Shown: positions 1-6,282 of the stretch, one piece after another
Position numbering within the stretch: the first letter of the stretch is position 1
Layout of the letters: every line of letters starts with the position of its first letter
Origin: Pirellulales bacterium
Lineage (GTDB): Bacteria > Planctomycetota > Planctomycetia > Pirellulales > JAICIG01
Direction of reading: 5' to 3'
DNA length: 6,748 bases
Assembly (NCBI GenBank): GCA_025924495.1
Contig: JAICIG010000429.1
Span: 1 to 6,748 of the forward strand
Notes under the pieces: generated by a model
The model's database searches: none
What the model saw: only the letters and a program-made list of their open reading frames with translations
What the model was told of the DNA's origin: nothing
Made by a program: the position numbers and the translations under genes

Positions 1-513
1 ATCCGTGATGCTGCGAAGGTGATTCTGCCCGGCGTGGGCGCCTTTCCCGATGCAATGCAGGAGCTGCGCAGCCGGGAACTCATCGAGCCGATCCGCGCGG
101 CGATCGATAGCGGGAAGCCGTTTTTAGGCATCTGCCTGGGCCTGCAACTGCTGTTCGATGTCGGCTACGAGGGGGGGCGGCACGAGGGGTTAGGCGTCCT
201 GCGGGGCGAGGTGGTGCGGTTCGAAGTGCCGCCCGAGTACAAGGTGCCGCACATGGGCTGGAATCAAATCGCGATCCACCGCCCGGCGCCGATTCTGGCC
301 GGCCTGGCCGATGGAACGTACGTGTACTTTGTCCATTCCTATTATGTCGTCCCTCACGATCGCGACGTGATCGCCGCCGAGACCTGCTATCCGCAGCCGT
401 TCACTTCGATGATCTGGCGAGACAACCTCTACGCCACCCAGTTCCATCCGGAAAAGAGCCAGGCCGACGGGTTGAAGATTCTCCGCAATTTCGCTGAACT
501 GCCGGAGAAGTGA
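1..513 (+). CDS. hisH: Imidazole glycerol phosphate synthase, glutamine amidotransferase subunit HisH (5'-truncated by window edge)
   Basis: HisH hydrolyses glutamine and passes ammonia to HisF, which makes imidazole glycerol phosphate and AICAR in cytoplasmic histidine biosynthesis. The frame is open from base 1 and ends at TGA 511-513. Class I amidotransferase landmarks appear in order: the oxyanion strand PGVGAF (28-45), the nucleophile motif GICLGLQLLF with Cys at 133-135, the HisH-typical PHMGWN, YFVHSYY, and the catalytic pair in QFHPEKSQ with His at 445-447 and Glu at 451-453. All three triad residues are present, so the enzyme should be active. The family is about 200 residues and 170 codons are visible, so roughly 30-40 N-terminal codons lie upstream. 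The GTG at 19 is internal, since the preceding codons (IRDAAK) continue the family's usual sequence. No hisA or hisF follows; the next gene is a sigma factor 223 bases on. No convincing terminator is visible after the stop. Confidence 0.97.
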   Translation: MRDAAKVILPGVGAFPDAMQELRSRELIEPIRAAIDSGKPFLGICLGLQLLFDVGYEGGRHEGLGVLRGEVVRFEVPPEYKVPHMGWNQIAIHRPAPILAGLADGTYVYFVHSYYVVPHDRDVIAAETCYPQPFTSMIWRDNLYATQFHPEKSQADGLKILRNFAELPEK

Positions 514-541
514 GGAGATAGGAACCAGGAACTAGGAGACA
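514..541 (+). repeat. Tandem purine-rich heptad array (4 copies)
   Basis: Directly after the hisH stop, four degenerate 7-bp units run head to tail: ggagata (514-520), ggaacca (521-527), ggaacta (528-534) and ggagaca (535-541). All begin GGA and end in A, and a fifth, poorer unit (gaagtag) may follow at 542-548. The period is exact. The array lies outside any plausible gene. Heptanucleotide tandem repeats are known from cyanobacterial intergenic DNA (STRR elements); whether this one belongs to a dispersed family cannot be told from one window. Confidence 0.7.
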
Positions 542-559
542 GAAGTAGGCAGGCGGCCC

Positions 560-615
560 TGTTTCCCGTTCCACACTCCGAATTCCGCACTCCGCGCTTC
601 CCGCTTCGCGTTCTT
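560..615 (+). repeat. Degenerate pyrimidine-rich heptad array (about 8 units), opposed to the preceding one
   Basis: Read in steps of seven from 560, the units are tgtttcc, cgttcca, cactccg, aattccg, cactccg, cgcttcc, cgcttcg and cgttctt. The fourth base is T in all eight, followed by two pyrimidines, and cactccg occurs twice exactly. The core (TTCC/CTCC) is the reverse complement of the GGAA/GGAG core of the array at 514-541, so the two could pair imperfectly across a short spacer. It could also simply be biased DNA, but the fixed T every seven bases argues for a decayed tandem repeat. Confidence 0.6.
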
Positions 616-720
616 TCCCCTCGCGCACGAAAAATTGGCGGTCGGGCGTTTTGTCGGGAATAATTGAGGCTGCTCGACGCGAAAATGTATCTGTCACGCG
701 CCGGAACTGCGATGTGACGC

Positions 721-726
721 GAGGAG
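721..726 (+). promoter_or_regulatory. Ribosome binding site fixing the GTG start of the sigma gene
   Basis: GAGGAG lies ten bases before the GTG at 737. There is no in-frame ATG upstream, and the next in-frame ATG (codon 26) falls inside conserved region 2. This site therefore supports GTG 737 as the start. Confidence 0.65.
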
Positions 727-736
727 TGGCAAGCCT

Positions 737-1240
737 GTGGCGCTAACGCTGGCGGAATTCAACCAACTGGTTTCGCAGCATGCCGCGGCCCTCTACCGGT
801 TGGCGTTTCGCATGGTCGGCGATCCCCATGAAGCCGAAGACGTGGTGCAAGACACGTTTCGCTCGGCCTGGAAAAGCCGCGGCCGTTACGAAATGACCCG
901 CGGCGGACGGGCGTGGCTGACGACGATCCTCCGACGCCGGGTGGCCGACCGCTGGCGCAAGCGCCCCCTGCCCGGCACGCTGGCCGATGCCGAAACGCTG
1001 GAACTCGGCGTCGAAACCATCGAGCACGGCAGCGAACCCTACACCGACGAGATGCAACAGGCCTTGAATCGCTTGCCCGCCGAATTGCGAGAAACCTTGC
1101 TGTTGGTCGTGGTGGGCGAATTGACCCACCAGGAGGCGGCCGACGTGCTGGGCGTGCCGCTGGGAACGGTTCTATCTCGAGTCAGCCGCGCCCGCCAGCG
1201 GCTGCGAGAGAACTGGCTGTCATTGCAGAAGCGAGATTGA
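737..1240 (+). CDS. ECF-type RNA polymerase sigma factor
   Basis: This is a group IV (extracytoplasmic function) sigma factor that would direct RNA polymerase to a dedicated promoter set. At 167 residues it has only the two domains typical of the class. Region 2 spans about residues 8-76 and contains the core-binding motif EAEDVVQDTF (32-41) and the basic, aromatic stretch RAWLTTILRRRVADRWRKR for -10 recognition. A short acidic linker (about 80-104) follows. Region 4 spans about 106-160, with the helix-turn-helix LTHQEAADVLGVPLGTVLSRVSRARQ that reads the -35 element. No C-terminal extension is present. The start is GTG 737 behind GAGGAG. The gene ends 20 bases before a transmembrane protein gene, the usual layout of an ECF factor with its anti-sigma factor. 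The exact ECF group and regulon cannot be assigned from sequence reading alone. Confidence 0.93.
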   Translation: MALTLAEFNQLVSQHAAALYRLAFRMVGDPHEAEDVVQDTFRSAWKSRGRYEMTRGGRAWLTTILRRRVADRWRKRPLPGTLADAETLELGVETIEHGSEPYTDEMQQALNRLPAELRETLLLVVVGELTHQEAADVLGVPLGTVLSRVSRARQRLRENWLSLQKRD

Positions 1241-1260
1241 GCCGGCGGAGTTTTCGAACC

Positions 1261-2745
1261 ATGGATCCATCCTTTCACGATCGCTGGCCCGACGCGGAAC
1301 TGCGTCGCGTGACGCCTCCTTCAGGGCTGATCGCCAGGCTGCAAGCGATTCCGGCCGCTGACGATGAAGGACTGGATGCGTTGTTGCGCGAAACGCCTGT
1401 GCCGGCGGGCTTGATTGGCCGCCTTAAGCAGATTCCCTTTCGCGCCGCCCCCCGCGAACGCCGTCGATCCCGATTCGAACGCCAGGCGGTGGCGGCCTCG
1501 CTCGTATTTACGGTCTGGTTTTCCTACGCTGCGGCGCTGGTGATCTTCTGGATCGACTATCGGCCGCAGCTGCAGACGGCGACGAACTGGCTTGAAACCG
1601 ACTCGCCGCTCGATCCCGAGCAGCCGCCGGCCGAACAATATGAGGCCTTGGTGCTGGGCGCCGACGACGCCAGCCAGGAAGAGCCGGTCGTGCAGTGGTC
1701 CCCTGCTCCGCCCCAGATGGCGGCAGCCGAAGAACAGCCGACCTTACCGGAGAACGCGGGCGAGATGCTGGCGATGAGCTTCACTCGCTTTCCCGCCGAT
1801 GTCACGGATCTGCTCGCGGCGTCGACCGCGGCAGCCCCGGCTTCAGTCGCAGCGGCGCCCTCAGGGCCGCATTTCGATCGCGCCTTTTTATCGCGTACGG
1901 GCGTCTTTCCCCGCGTGGACCCGCAGCATCATTCGATCAGTCGCCCGGGCCTGTCGACCGAGACCGCCAGTTTCGAGCTGGCTCGCGAATGTCTCGAGCG
2001 GGGCCGTTTCCCGCCCCCCGACCAGATTCGCGTGGAGGACTTTCTCGCCGCGATTGATTACGGCCTGCCGCAACCGCAGCAGGCTGACCTTACGCTCTCC
2101 GCCGCGGCAGGGCGGACTCCCTGGCAGGCGCCGAATGAAGTCGGACGAGACGCGCGGAGCGATCGAACGTTGTGCTTGGTGCAAATCACCGTTCAGGCAG
2201 GCAAGCAGCCCGGCCCAACCGGCGCGGCTCAGGCCCGCATGACGGTTCGGTTCAATCCTCGGGCGGTAGCCAGTTACCGGCTCTGCGGTCACGAACCCAC
2301 CCGGCTTGAGGGGGCGGCCGAGACTGTTGGGGTTGATCTGCCAGCGGGCAGCTGTGCGACGGCGGTCTACGAGATCGAGCTGCGCGACGGCGCCCACACC
2401 AGCGATGAAGAAGTGGCCGTAGCCACCTTGCAATGGAACGATCCGTCGAGTGGGGCCGCTTACTCGAAACGGTGTGCGATTCGCCGCGGGCAGTTTGCCG
2501 CCCCAGGCGAACAAGCGCCGGCTAGGCTGCAATTGGCAAGTCTCGCAGTCGCGGCGGGCGAGATGCTACGCAAATCGCCATACGCAGCCCGGATGTCGAC
2601 AGGCGCCATGCTCGAGCTGGCGCGGCACGGAGAAAGCCAAGGGAAGAGCATCCAAGAATTCCGCAAGTTCATAGAGATCTTTACGCACATGCAGGCGATT
2701 GGCCAAGGCGGCGCCGATGGGCTGGCTCGCCCGCCGTCGGCATGA
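1261..2745 (+). CDS. Single-pass membrane protein with YfbK N- and C-terminal domains but no VWA domain; candidate anti-sigma factor
   Basis: This 494-residue protein probably senses an envelope signal and restrains the upstream sigma factor (inference from context and topology). Residues 1-75 are cytoplasmic and basic near the membrane, and hold a duplicated motif (18-31 and 45-59, TPxxGLIxRLxxIP-like). One transmembrane helix spans about 76-98; the arginine-rich stretch before it predicts N-in, C-out. A Pro/Ala/acidic linker runs to about 210. Residues 230-275 (TASFELARECLERGRFPPPD, then VEDFLAAIDYG) resemble the N-terminal domain of YfbK-type von Willebrand proteins. Residues 325-480 (MTVRFNPRAVASYRLCGHE, AVYEIELRDG, and a helical end with MLELARHGESQG) resemble the YfbK C-terminal domain (former DUF3520). 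The VWA domain normally between them is absent and no DxSxS metal site is seen. No zinc anti-sigma HxxxCxxC motif was found. The ATG at 1261 has GGCGGAG ten bases upstream. The frame is open further upstream, but that part overlaps the sigma gene and looks non-coding. Confidence 0.82.
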   Translation: MDPSFHDRWPDAELRRVTPPSGLIARLQAIPAADDEGLDALLRETPVPAGLIGRLKQIPFRAAPRERRRSRFERQAVAASLVFTVWFSYAAALVIFWIDYRPQLQTATNWLETDSPLDPEQPPAEQYEALVLGADDASQEEPVVQWSPAPPQMAAAEEQPTLPENAGEMLAMSFTRFPADVTDLLAASTAAAPASVAAAPSGPHFDRAFLSRTGVFPRVDPQHHSISRPGLSTETASFELARECLERGRFPPPDQIRVEDFLAAIDYGLPQPQQADLTLSAAAGRTPWQAPNEVGRDARSDRTLCLVQITVQAGKQPGPTGAAQARMTVRFNPRAVASYRLCGHEPTRLEGAAETVGVDLPAGSCATAVYEIELRDGAHTSDEEVAVATLQWNDPSSGAAYSKRCAIRRGQFAAPGEQAPARLQLASLAVAAGEMLRKSPYAARMSTGAMLELARHGESQGKSIQEFRKFIEIFTHMQAIGQGGADGLARPPSA

Positions 2746-2776
2746 TCGCCGAGCATGGTTCGGTCAGATGGCGTCG

Positions 2777-2800
2777 GTTGCAACGAATATTCGGAATTCC
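2777..2800. promoter_or_regulatory. Three chained palindromes, possible operator
   Basis: Three perfect palindromes run end to end, each sharing one base with the next: GTTGCAAC (2777-2784), CGAATATTCG (2784-2793) and GGAATTCC (2793-2800). They lie 32-55 bases after the YfbK-like gene and about 165 bases before the next start, in a locally AT-richer stretch. Such symmetry suits a dimeric regulator, but no known operator is recognised and chance is possible. Confidence 0.3.
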
Positions 2801-2920
2801 CAAAGACCAAGAGGTTCAACGAGTTTCTTGCTTCACGCTAACGGAGTCTATAAGCTGGAAGCGATGTCCTGTCTCTCAGGTCATCGTCTCGGCAAGCGGT
2901 CCCGGAACCCGTTTGTCTCT

Positions 2921-2946
2921 CTGGCGCCTTCTGGTGATTTCGCCAG
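2921..2946 (+). promoter_or_regulatory. Inverted repeat / alternative hairpin just upstream of a ribosome binding site
   Basis: CGCCAG (2941-2946) can pair with CTGGCG (2921-2926, perfect six pairs, 14-base loop) or with CTGGTG (2931-2936, one G-U pair, four-base loop ATTT). The ribosome binding site AAGGAAG (2953-2959) of the TPR-like gene begins seven bases later. No T-run follows, so this is not a standard intrinsic terminator. It may shape or stabilise the 5' leader of the downstream mRNA. Confidence 0.3.
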
Positions 2947-2964
2947 CTGTATAAGGAAGACACA

Positions 2965-5900
2965 ATGAGACAACGTTTGATGGGCGGCAGCATTCGCCTG
3001 CTCGCCTTGCTCTCTCTTTTTACGCTTTCCGTCTGCTTCGGCGGTCGCAGCGCATCGGCCGAAGAAGCCTACGATAAATTCCTCGAAGGGCTGCGCGAAC
3101 AGGGTCTGTTCGACATCGCCCTGGATTACGTGCGCTCGATGAAGGACAGCCCGCTGCTCTCGGCAGAGCAGCGGTTGTTGCTGCCTTTGCAAGAGGGCCA
3201 GCTTCTGGTCGAGAGCGCCCAAGCGGAGCGCGACACGTCGACCAAATTCAAAGATCTCGACCAGGCGCGCGAACGGTTCGAATCATTCATCAAAGCGAAC
3301 CAGTCGCATCCGATGGCCGCCCAGGCCGAGTCGGAATTAGGCAATGTGCTGGTGGTACGCGGCCGTTCGCTGTTGGAACAAGCCAAGCGACCGGCCAATG
3401 CCGCCAAAAAAGATCAGTTGACCAAGGAGGCCCGCGATCTGATGACGCAGGCCCAGAAGGTGTTCAACAATTCCGAGACGAAATTTACCGACGAATCCAA
3501 GAAGTTTCCCAAGTTCATTGATCCGAAGGAAACCAAGCAGATTGAGGCGCGCAATATCGCGAGGGCGAACGTGCTGCGTTCCAGCCTGCTCTCGGGCGCC
3601 GTCTTATTCGACCTGGCCAAGACGCACCCGGATGGCTCGAAAGAGCAGCACCTGCTGTTGCAGCAGGCGGCCGACAAGTACGCCTCCGTCTACGAAAAGC
3701 ACCGCAAGCTGCTGGCCGGCATGATTGCGCGCGTCAAAGAAGGCGAATGCTACCAGACGATGGGCGACACCAAGCGGGCCCTCGGTCTTTATGAAACCAT
3801 CCTGACGCAACCCGACGAGGAGGCTTTCCGCAAGCTGAAGAACTCGACGCTGCATCTGGCCATGCAATGTCTGGTGGCCGACACGGAGAAGAAATACGAC
3901 ATCGCGATCGACAAGGGGCAGAAATGGCTGGCATCGGCCCATCCGACCGATGAGCGATCGCCGGACGGCATCGGCATTCGCTACTTCCTCGCAGTGGCCC
4001 AAAAGAAGCTGGCCGATTCGCTCGACAAGCCTGAAGATCAGGCTCGCAAGAAAACGGCCTTGGCCGAGGCTCGCAAGCAGGCCGGCCAAGTCAAGAAGTT
4101 TCCCAGCGCCTACAAGGACGAGGCCGACAAGCTCTACATGATAATCTCCCCTTCAAGCGAAGGGGGCGACAACAAAGAGCCGACGAACTTCGCCGAAGCG
4201 CGCGACCGCGGCAAAGATTTGCTCGAGCAATGGCAGGCCAAGTTGCAGGCCATCAAGATGGCGCCGGTCACGAAGGATGAGGCCAATGTCGCCAAGTATC
4301 AGCAGGAAGCCACGGAATTACGAGCCAAGGCACTGCAGTACTTCCATTTGGCCATGGAACTTCGCGATGAAGAAACGCCGATCGACGACGTCAACATCGT
4401 GCGCTATTACCTCTGCTTTCTGGCCTATCAATCGGGCGACTATTACGACGCCGCGGTACTGGGCGAATTCCTGGCGCGCAACTATCCCGACAGTTCAGGC
4501 GGCCGCCAATGCGCGAAAATTGCCTTGAGCGCCTACCAGATGGGCTACCTTGCCCCGCAAGCAATCGAGAAAGACTTCGACCGGCAAAAGATGGTGGAGA
4601 TCGCCGATTTCATCACCCGTCGTTGGGCCGGGCAGGAAGAAGCCGACGAAGCCTGGACGACCTTGATGTCGATCGCCGTCACCGAGCACCAGCTCGATCA
4701 GGCCAGCCAGTACCTGGACAAAATCGCGCCCGACTCGCCTCGTCGCGGCAACGCCGAGTTGCGTTTAGGCCAGGCGCTGTGGGCGGCCTATCTGAACTCC
4801 TCACGCAAGGCGGAAGAAGATCGCCCGCCGCAGGCCGAGCTCGACGCCATGGTGGCGAAGGCCAAGGCGACGCTGGAAGACGGGATCAAGCGGATGCGCG
4901 TCGCCGTTGACTCCGGCGCCGAGGTCGTTTCGGCCACGCTGGCTTCGGCCGTGCTTTCGCTCGGGCAGATTTACGTCGATTCCGGACAGCCGGAAAAGGC
5001 CGTCGAACTGTTGAACGATCCGAAGATCGGTCCGCTCACGCTGGTCGCGGCCGCACATCCGGCCACGAAGCAAGGCAAGTACGATATTGAAACGTACAAG
5101 CTGGCCTTGCGTGCTTATGTGGCCACCGAAGCTTTGGACAAGGCCGAACAGGCAATGAACGACTTGGAGAAGCTGGCCAGCGCCAGCGGCGATGCCGATA
5201 CGGCGGGCACCTTGACCAAGATCTACGTGGCCTTGGGCCGCGAGCTGCAAGAACAGGTGACGCGGCTGCGCCAGGAGAACAAGACGGAAGAGCTCAGCAA
5301 GGTTTCCAAGGGTTTTGAGTTGTTCCTGGAACGCATCTCCGGGCGCGAGTCGGGTAACGATTTCCGCTCGCTGAACTGGGTCGCCGACACGCTCTACAAC
5401 TTGGGCAGCGGTTATGACGCAGGGGGCGCCAAGAAGTTGACGCCCGAAGCCAAAGCTTATTATGAGAAGTCGCTCAAGACCGACGAGCGGTTGCTGGCCG
5501 ATGCCAAGAGCAAAAAGGATTTCGTCAGCGACCCCAACTTGCTGTTAGGGGTCAAGCTGCGGATGGCCCGCTCCGACCGCCGGCTGGGCGAGTTCAACAA
5601 GGCCATCGGCCTGCTGTCGGACATCCTCAAAGAGAAGCCGACGCTGGTCGAGGTTCAACGAGAGGCGGCTCAAACGCTGCAGGACTGGGGGGCCTCGAAG
5701 CCCGACTTCTATAACCTGGCCATCCTCGGCGCCAAGAAGCACAAAGGCGCCGATGGACGAGAGGAGAAGCTGATCTGGGGTTGGGGCACGATGGCCGTCA
5801 AGGTGCAGTCGGACAAGAAGCTGACCGACGCCTTCCACGAGGCGCGCTACAACCTTTCCAAGTGCCGGATGGAGCAGGCCCGTATCAAAACGGATGCTAA

Positions 5901-6210
5901 CGAAAAGAAGGAACTGCTGGCCAAGGCGGAGAAGGACATTCTGTTCACCTCGCGGGTTCGGCCCGATCTGGGCGGCGAGGAGTGGCGGAAAAAGTACGAC
6001 AGCCTGCTGAAAACCATCCAGCAGTTGCAAGGCAAGAAGCCGACGGGCCTGCCGCAAGAGAAGGCGGTCGCCAGTCCTGCCGGCAAGACTCCCAAGGTGA
6101 AACCGGCGGTCAGTCCTGCTGTCGGCACGCCCGCGGTGAAACCGGCCGTCAGTTCGGAAACGAGCGTGCGGCCTGAGGTCAAGCCGACCGGGGCCGGCGA
6201 CACGAAGTAA
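2965..6210 (+). CDS. Large exported TPR-like helical repeat protein
   Basis: This 1081-residue protein is of no recognised named family. A signal peptide covers residues 1-32, with a hydrophobic core LLALLSLFTLSVCF and a likely cut at SASA/EE; LSVC is a poor lipobox because Val precedes the Cys, so signal peptidase I is favoured. No later membrane segment is seen. The body is alpha-helical and rich in Ala, Lys, Glu and Leu, with TPR-like pairs at about 36-59, 255-283 (ECYQTMGDTKRALGLYETIL), 479-510 (YQSGDYYDAAVLGEFLARNYP), 657-686 (GQIYVDSGQPEKAVELLND) and 862-892 (RRLGEFNKAIGLLSDILKEKP). The last 55-60 residues are a Pro/Lys/Val/Ala-rich, probably disordered tail. TPR proteins usually act as protein-binding scaffolds; this one should work outside the cytoplasmic membrane. 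The start has AAGGAAG five bases upstream. A second exported repeat protein follows after 72 bases, probably in the same transcript. Confidence 0.88.
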   Translation: MRQRLMGGSIRLLALLSLFTLSVCFGGRSASAEEAYDKFLEGLREQGLFDIALDYVRSMKDSPLLSAEQRLLLPLQEGQLLVESAQAERDTSTKFKDLDQARERFESFIKANQSHPMAAQAESELGNVLVVRGRSLLEQAKRPANAAKKDQLTKEARDLMTQAQKVFNNSETKFTDESKKFPKFIDPKETKQIEARNIARANVLRSSLLSGAVLFDLAKTHPDGSKEQHLLLQQAADKYASVYEKHRKLLAGMIARVKEGECYQTMGDTKRALGLYETILTQPDEEAFRKLKNSTLHLAMQCLVADTEKKYDIAIDKGQKWLASAHPTDERSPDGIGIRYFLAVAQKKLADSLDKPEDQARKKTALAEARKQAGQVKKFPSAYKDEADKLYMIISPSSEGGDNKEPTNFAEARDRGKDLLEQWQAKLQAIKMAPVTKDEANVAKYQQEATELRAKALQYFHLAMELRDEETPIDDVNIVRYYLCFLAYQSGDYYDAAVLGEFLARNYPDSSGGRQCAKIALSAYQMGYLAPQAIEKDFDRQKMVEIADFITRRWAGQEEADEAWTTLMSIAVTEHQLDQASQYLDKIAPDSPRRGNAELRLGQALWAAYLNSSRKAEEDRPPQAELDAMVAKAKATLEDGIKRMRVAVDSGAEVVSATLASAVLSLGQIYVDSGQPEKAVELLNDPKIGPLTLVAAAHPATKQGKYDIETYKLALRAYVATEALDKAEQAMNDLEKLASASGDADTAGTLTKIYVALGRELQEQVTRLRQENKTEELSKVSKGFELFLERISGRESGNDFRSLNWVADTLYNLGSGYDAGGAKKLTPEAKAYYEKSLKTDERLLADAKSKKDFVSDPNLLLGVKLRMARSDRRLGEFNKAIGLLSDILKEKPTLVEVQREAAQTLQDWGASKPDFYNLAILGAKKHKGADGREEKLIWGWGTMAVKVQSDKKLTDAFHEARYNLSKCRMEQARIKTDANEKKELLAKAEKDILFTSRVRPDLGGEEWRKKYDSLLKTIQQLQGKKPTGLPQEKAVASPAGKTPKVKPAVSPAVGTPAVKPAVSSETSVRPEVKPTGAGDTK
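4148..4165 (+). repeat. Perfect 7-bp stem-loop inside the TPR-like gene
   Basis: CCCCTTC (4148-4154), loop AAGC, GAAGGGG (4159-4165) form a tight GC-rich hairpin within the reading frame, with one further T-G pair outside. It encodes the loop-like residues SPSSEG and is preceded by ATA, a codon rarely used in this gene. It may be a chance structure in a linker, or the trace of a small inserted palindromic element. Confidence 0.45.
6073..6189 (+). repeat. 39-nt in-frame tandem repeats encoding the Pro/Val/Lys tail
   Basis: Two adjacent 39-nt units (6073-6111 and 6112-6150) match at 30 of 39 positions and encode SPAGKTPKVKPAV and SPAVGTPAVKPAV. A third, much decayed 13-codon unit (6151-6189, SSETSVRPEVKPT) keeps only the PxVKP core. 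The unit is a multiple of three, so gain or loss of copies would change tail length without shifting the frame. Confidence 0.7.
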
Positions 6211-6270
6211 CCCTTTTCAGCCAGTCCGGAATAAATTGAACCATTTCCAGCGAATTAATTGCCAGTCGAT

Positions 6271-6276
6271 AAGGAG
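6271..6276 (+). promoter_or_regulatory. Ribosome binding site of the last gene
   Basis: AAGGAG lies six bases before the ATG at 6283 and supports that start. The 72-base gap after the TPR-like gene has AT-rich patches but no hairpin with a T-run, so read-through from upstream is plausible. Confidence 0.7.
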
Positions 6277-6282
6277 TCGCGA

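Noticed and set aside
641..658. Direct repeat GTCGGG spaced by six bases
   Set aside because: Too short and too common in GC-rich DNA to mean anything without conservation data.
664..693. Possible housekeeping promoter for the sigma gene (TTGAGG, then TATCTG after 18 bases)
   Set aside because: Only the -35 box is fair. The -10 box matches the consensus at three positions, which is expected by chance.
701..707. CCGGAAC box, as in many ECF -35 elements, before the sigma gene; the same 7-mer occurs at 2902-2908 before the TPR-like gene
   Set aside because: At 701 the matching -10 would overlap the ribosome binding site, leaving almost no leader. At 2902 no convincing -10 box follows at the expected distance. 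Autoregulation is therefore not supported.
913..1260. Upstream in-frame extension of the YfbK-like gene
   Set aside because: The frame is open but lies over the conserved sigma factor gene in another frame, and its translation is Arg/Gly/Ala-rich without any family signal. ATG 1261 with GGCGGAG upstream is the better start.
1888..2532. 214-codon - strand frame opposite the YfbK-like gene
   Set aside because: It is explained as a shadow of GC-rich coding sequence; the + strand frame carries recognisable YfbK domains.
2828..2854. Possible promoter for the TPR-like gene (TTGCTT, then TATAAG)
   Set aside because: The -10 box is good but the spacer is only 15 bases, and planctomycete promoter rules are poorly known. 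Kept as a note only.
2742..2954. Small + strand frame of 70 codons whose ATG overlaps the stop of the YfbK-like gene (ATGA)
   Set aside because: It has no good ribosome binding site, uses rare codons (ATA, AGA), lacks the GC-rich third position of the real genes and shows no recognisable domain. The spacer is better read as non-coding.
3025..3039. Lipobox-like LSVC in the signal peptide of the TPR-like protein
   Set aside because: Position -1 is Val instead of Gly, Ala or Ser, and a good signal peptidase I site (SASA/EE) follows eight residues after the Cys.
5545..6057. Long open frames on the - strand opposite the TPR-like gene
   Set aside because: They mirror the codon bias of the + strand gene, have no ribosome binding site or domain, and lie wholly inside a well supported gene.
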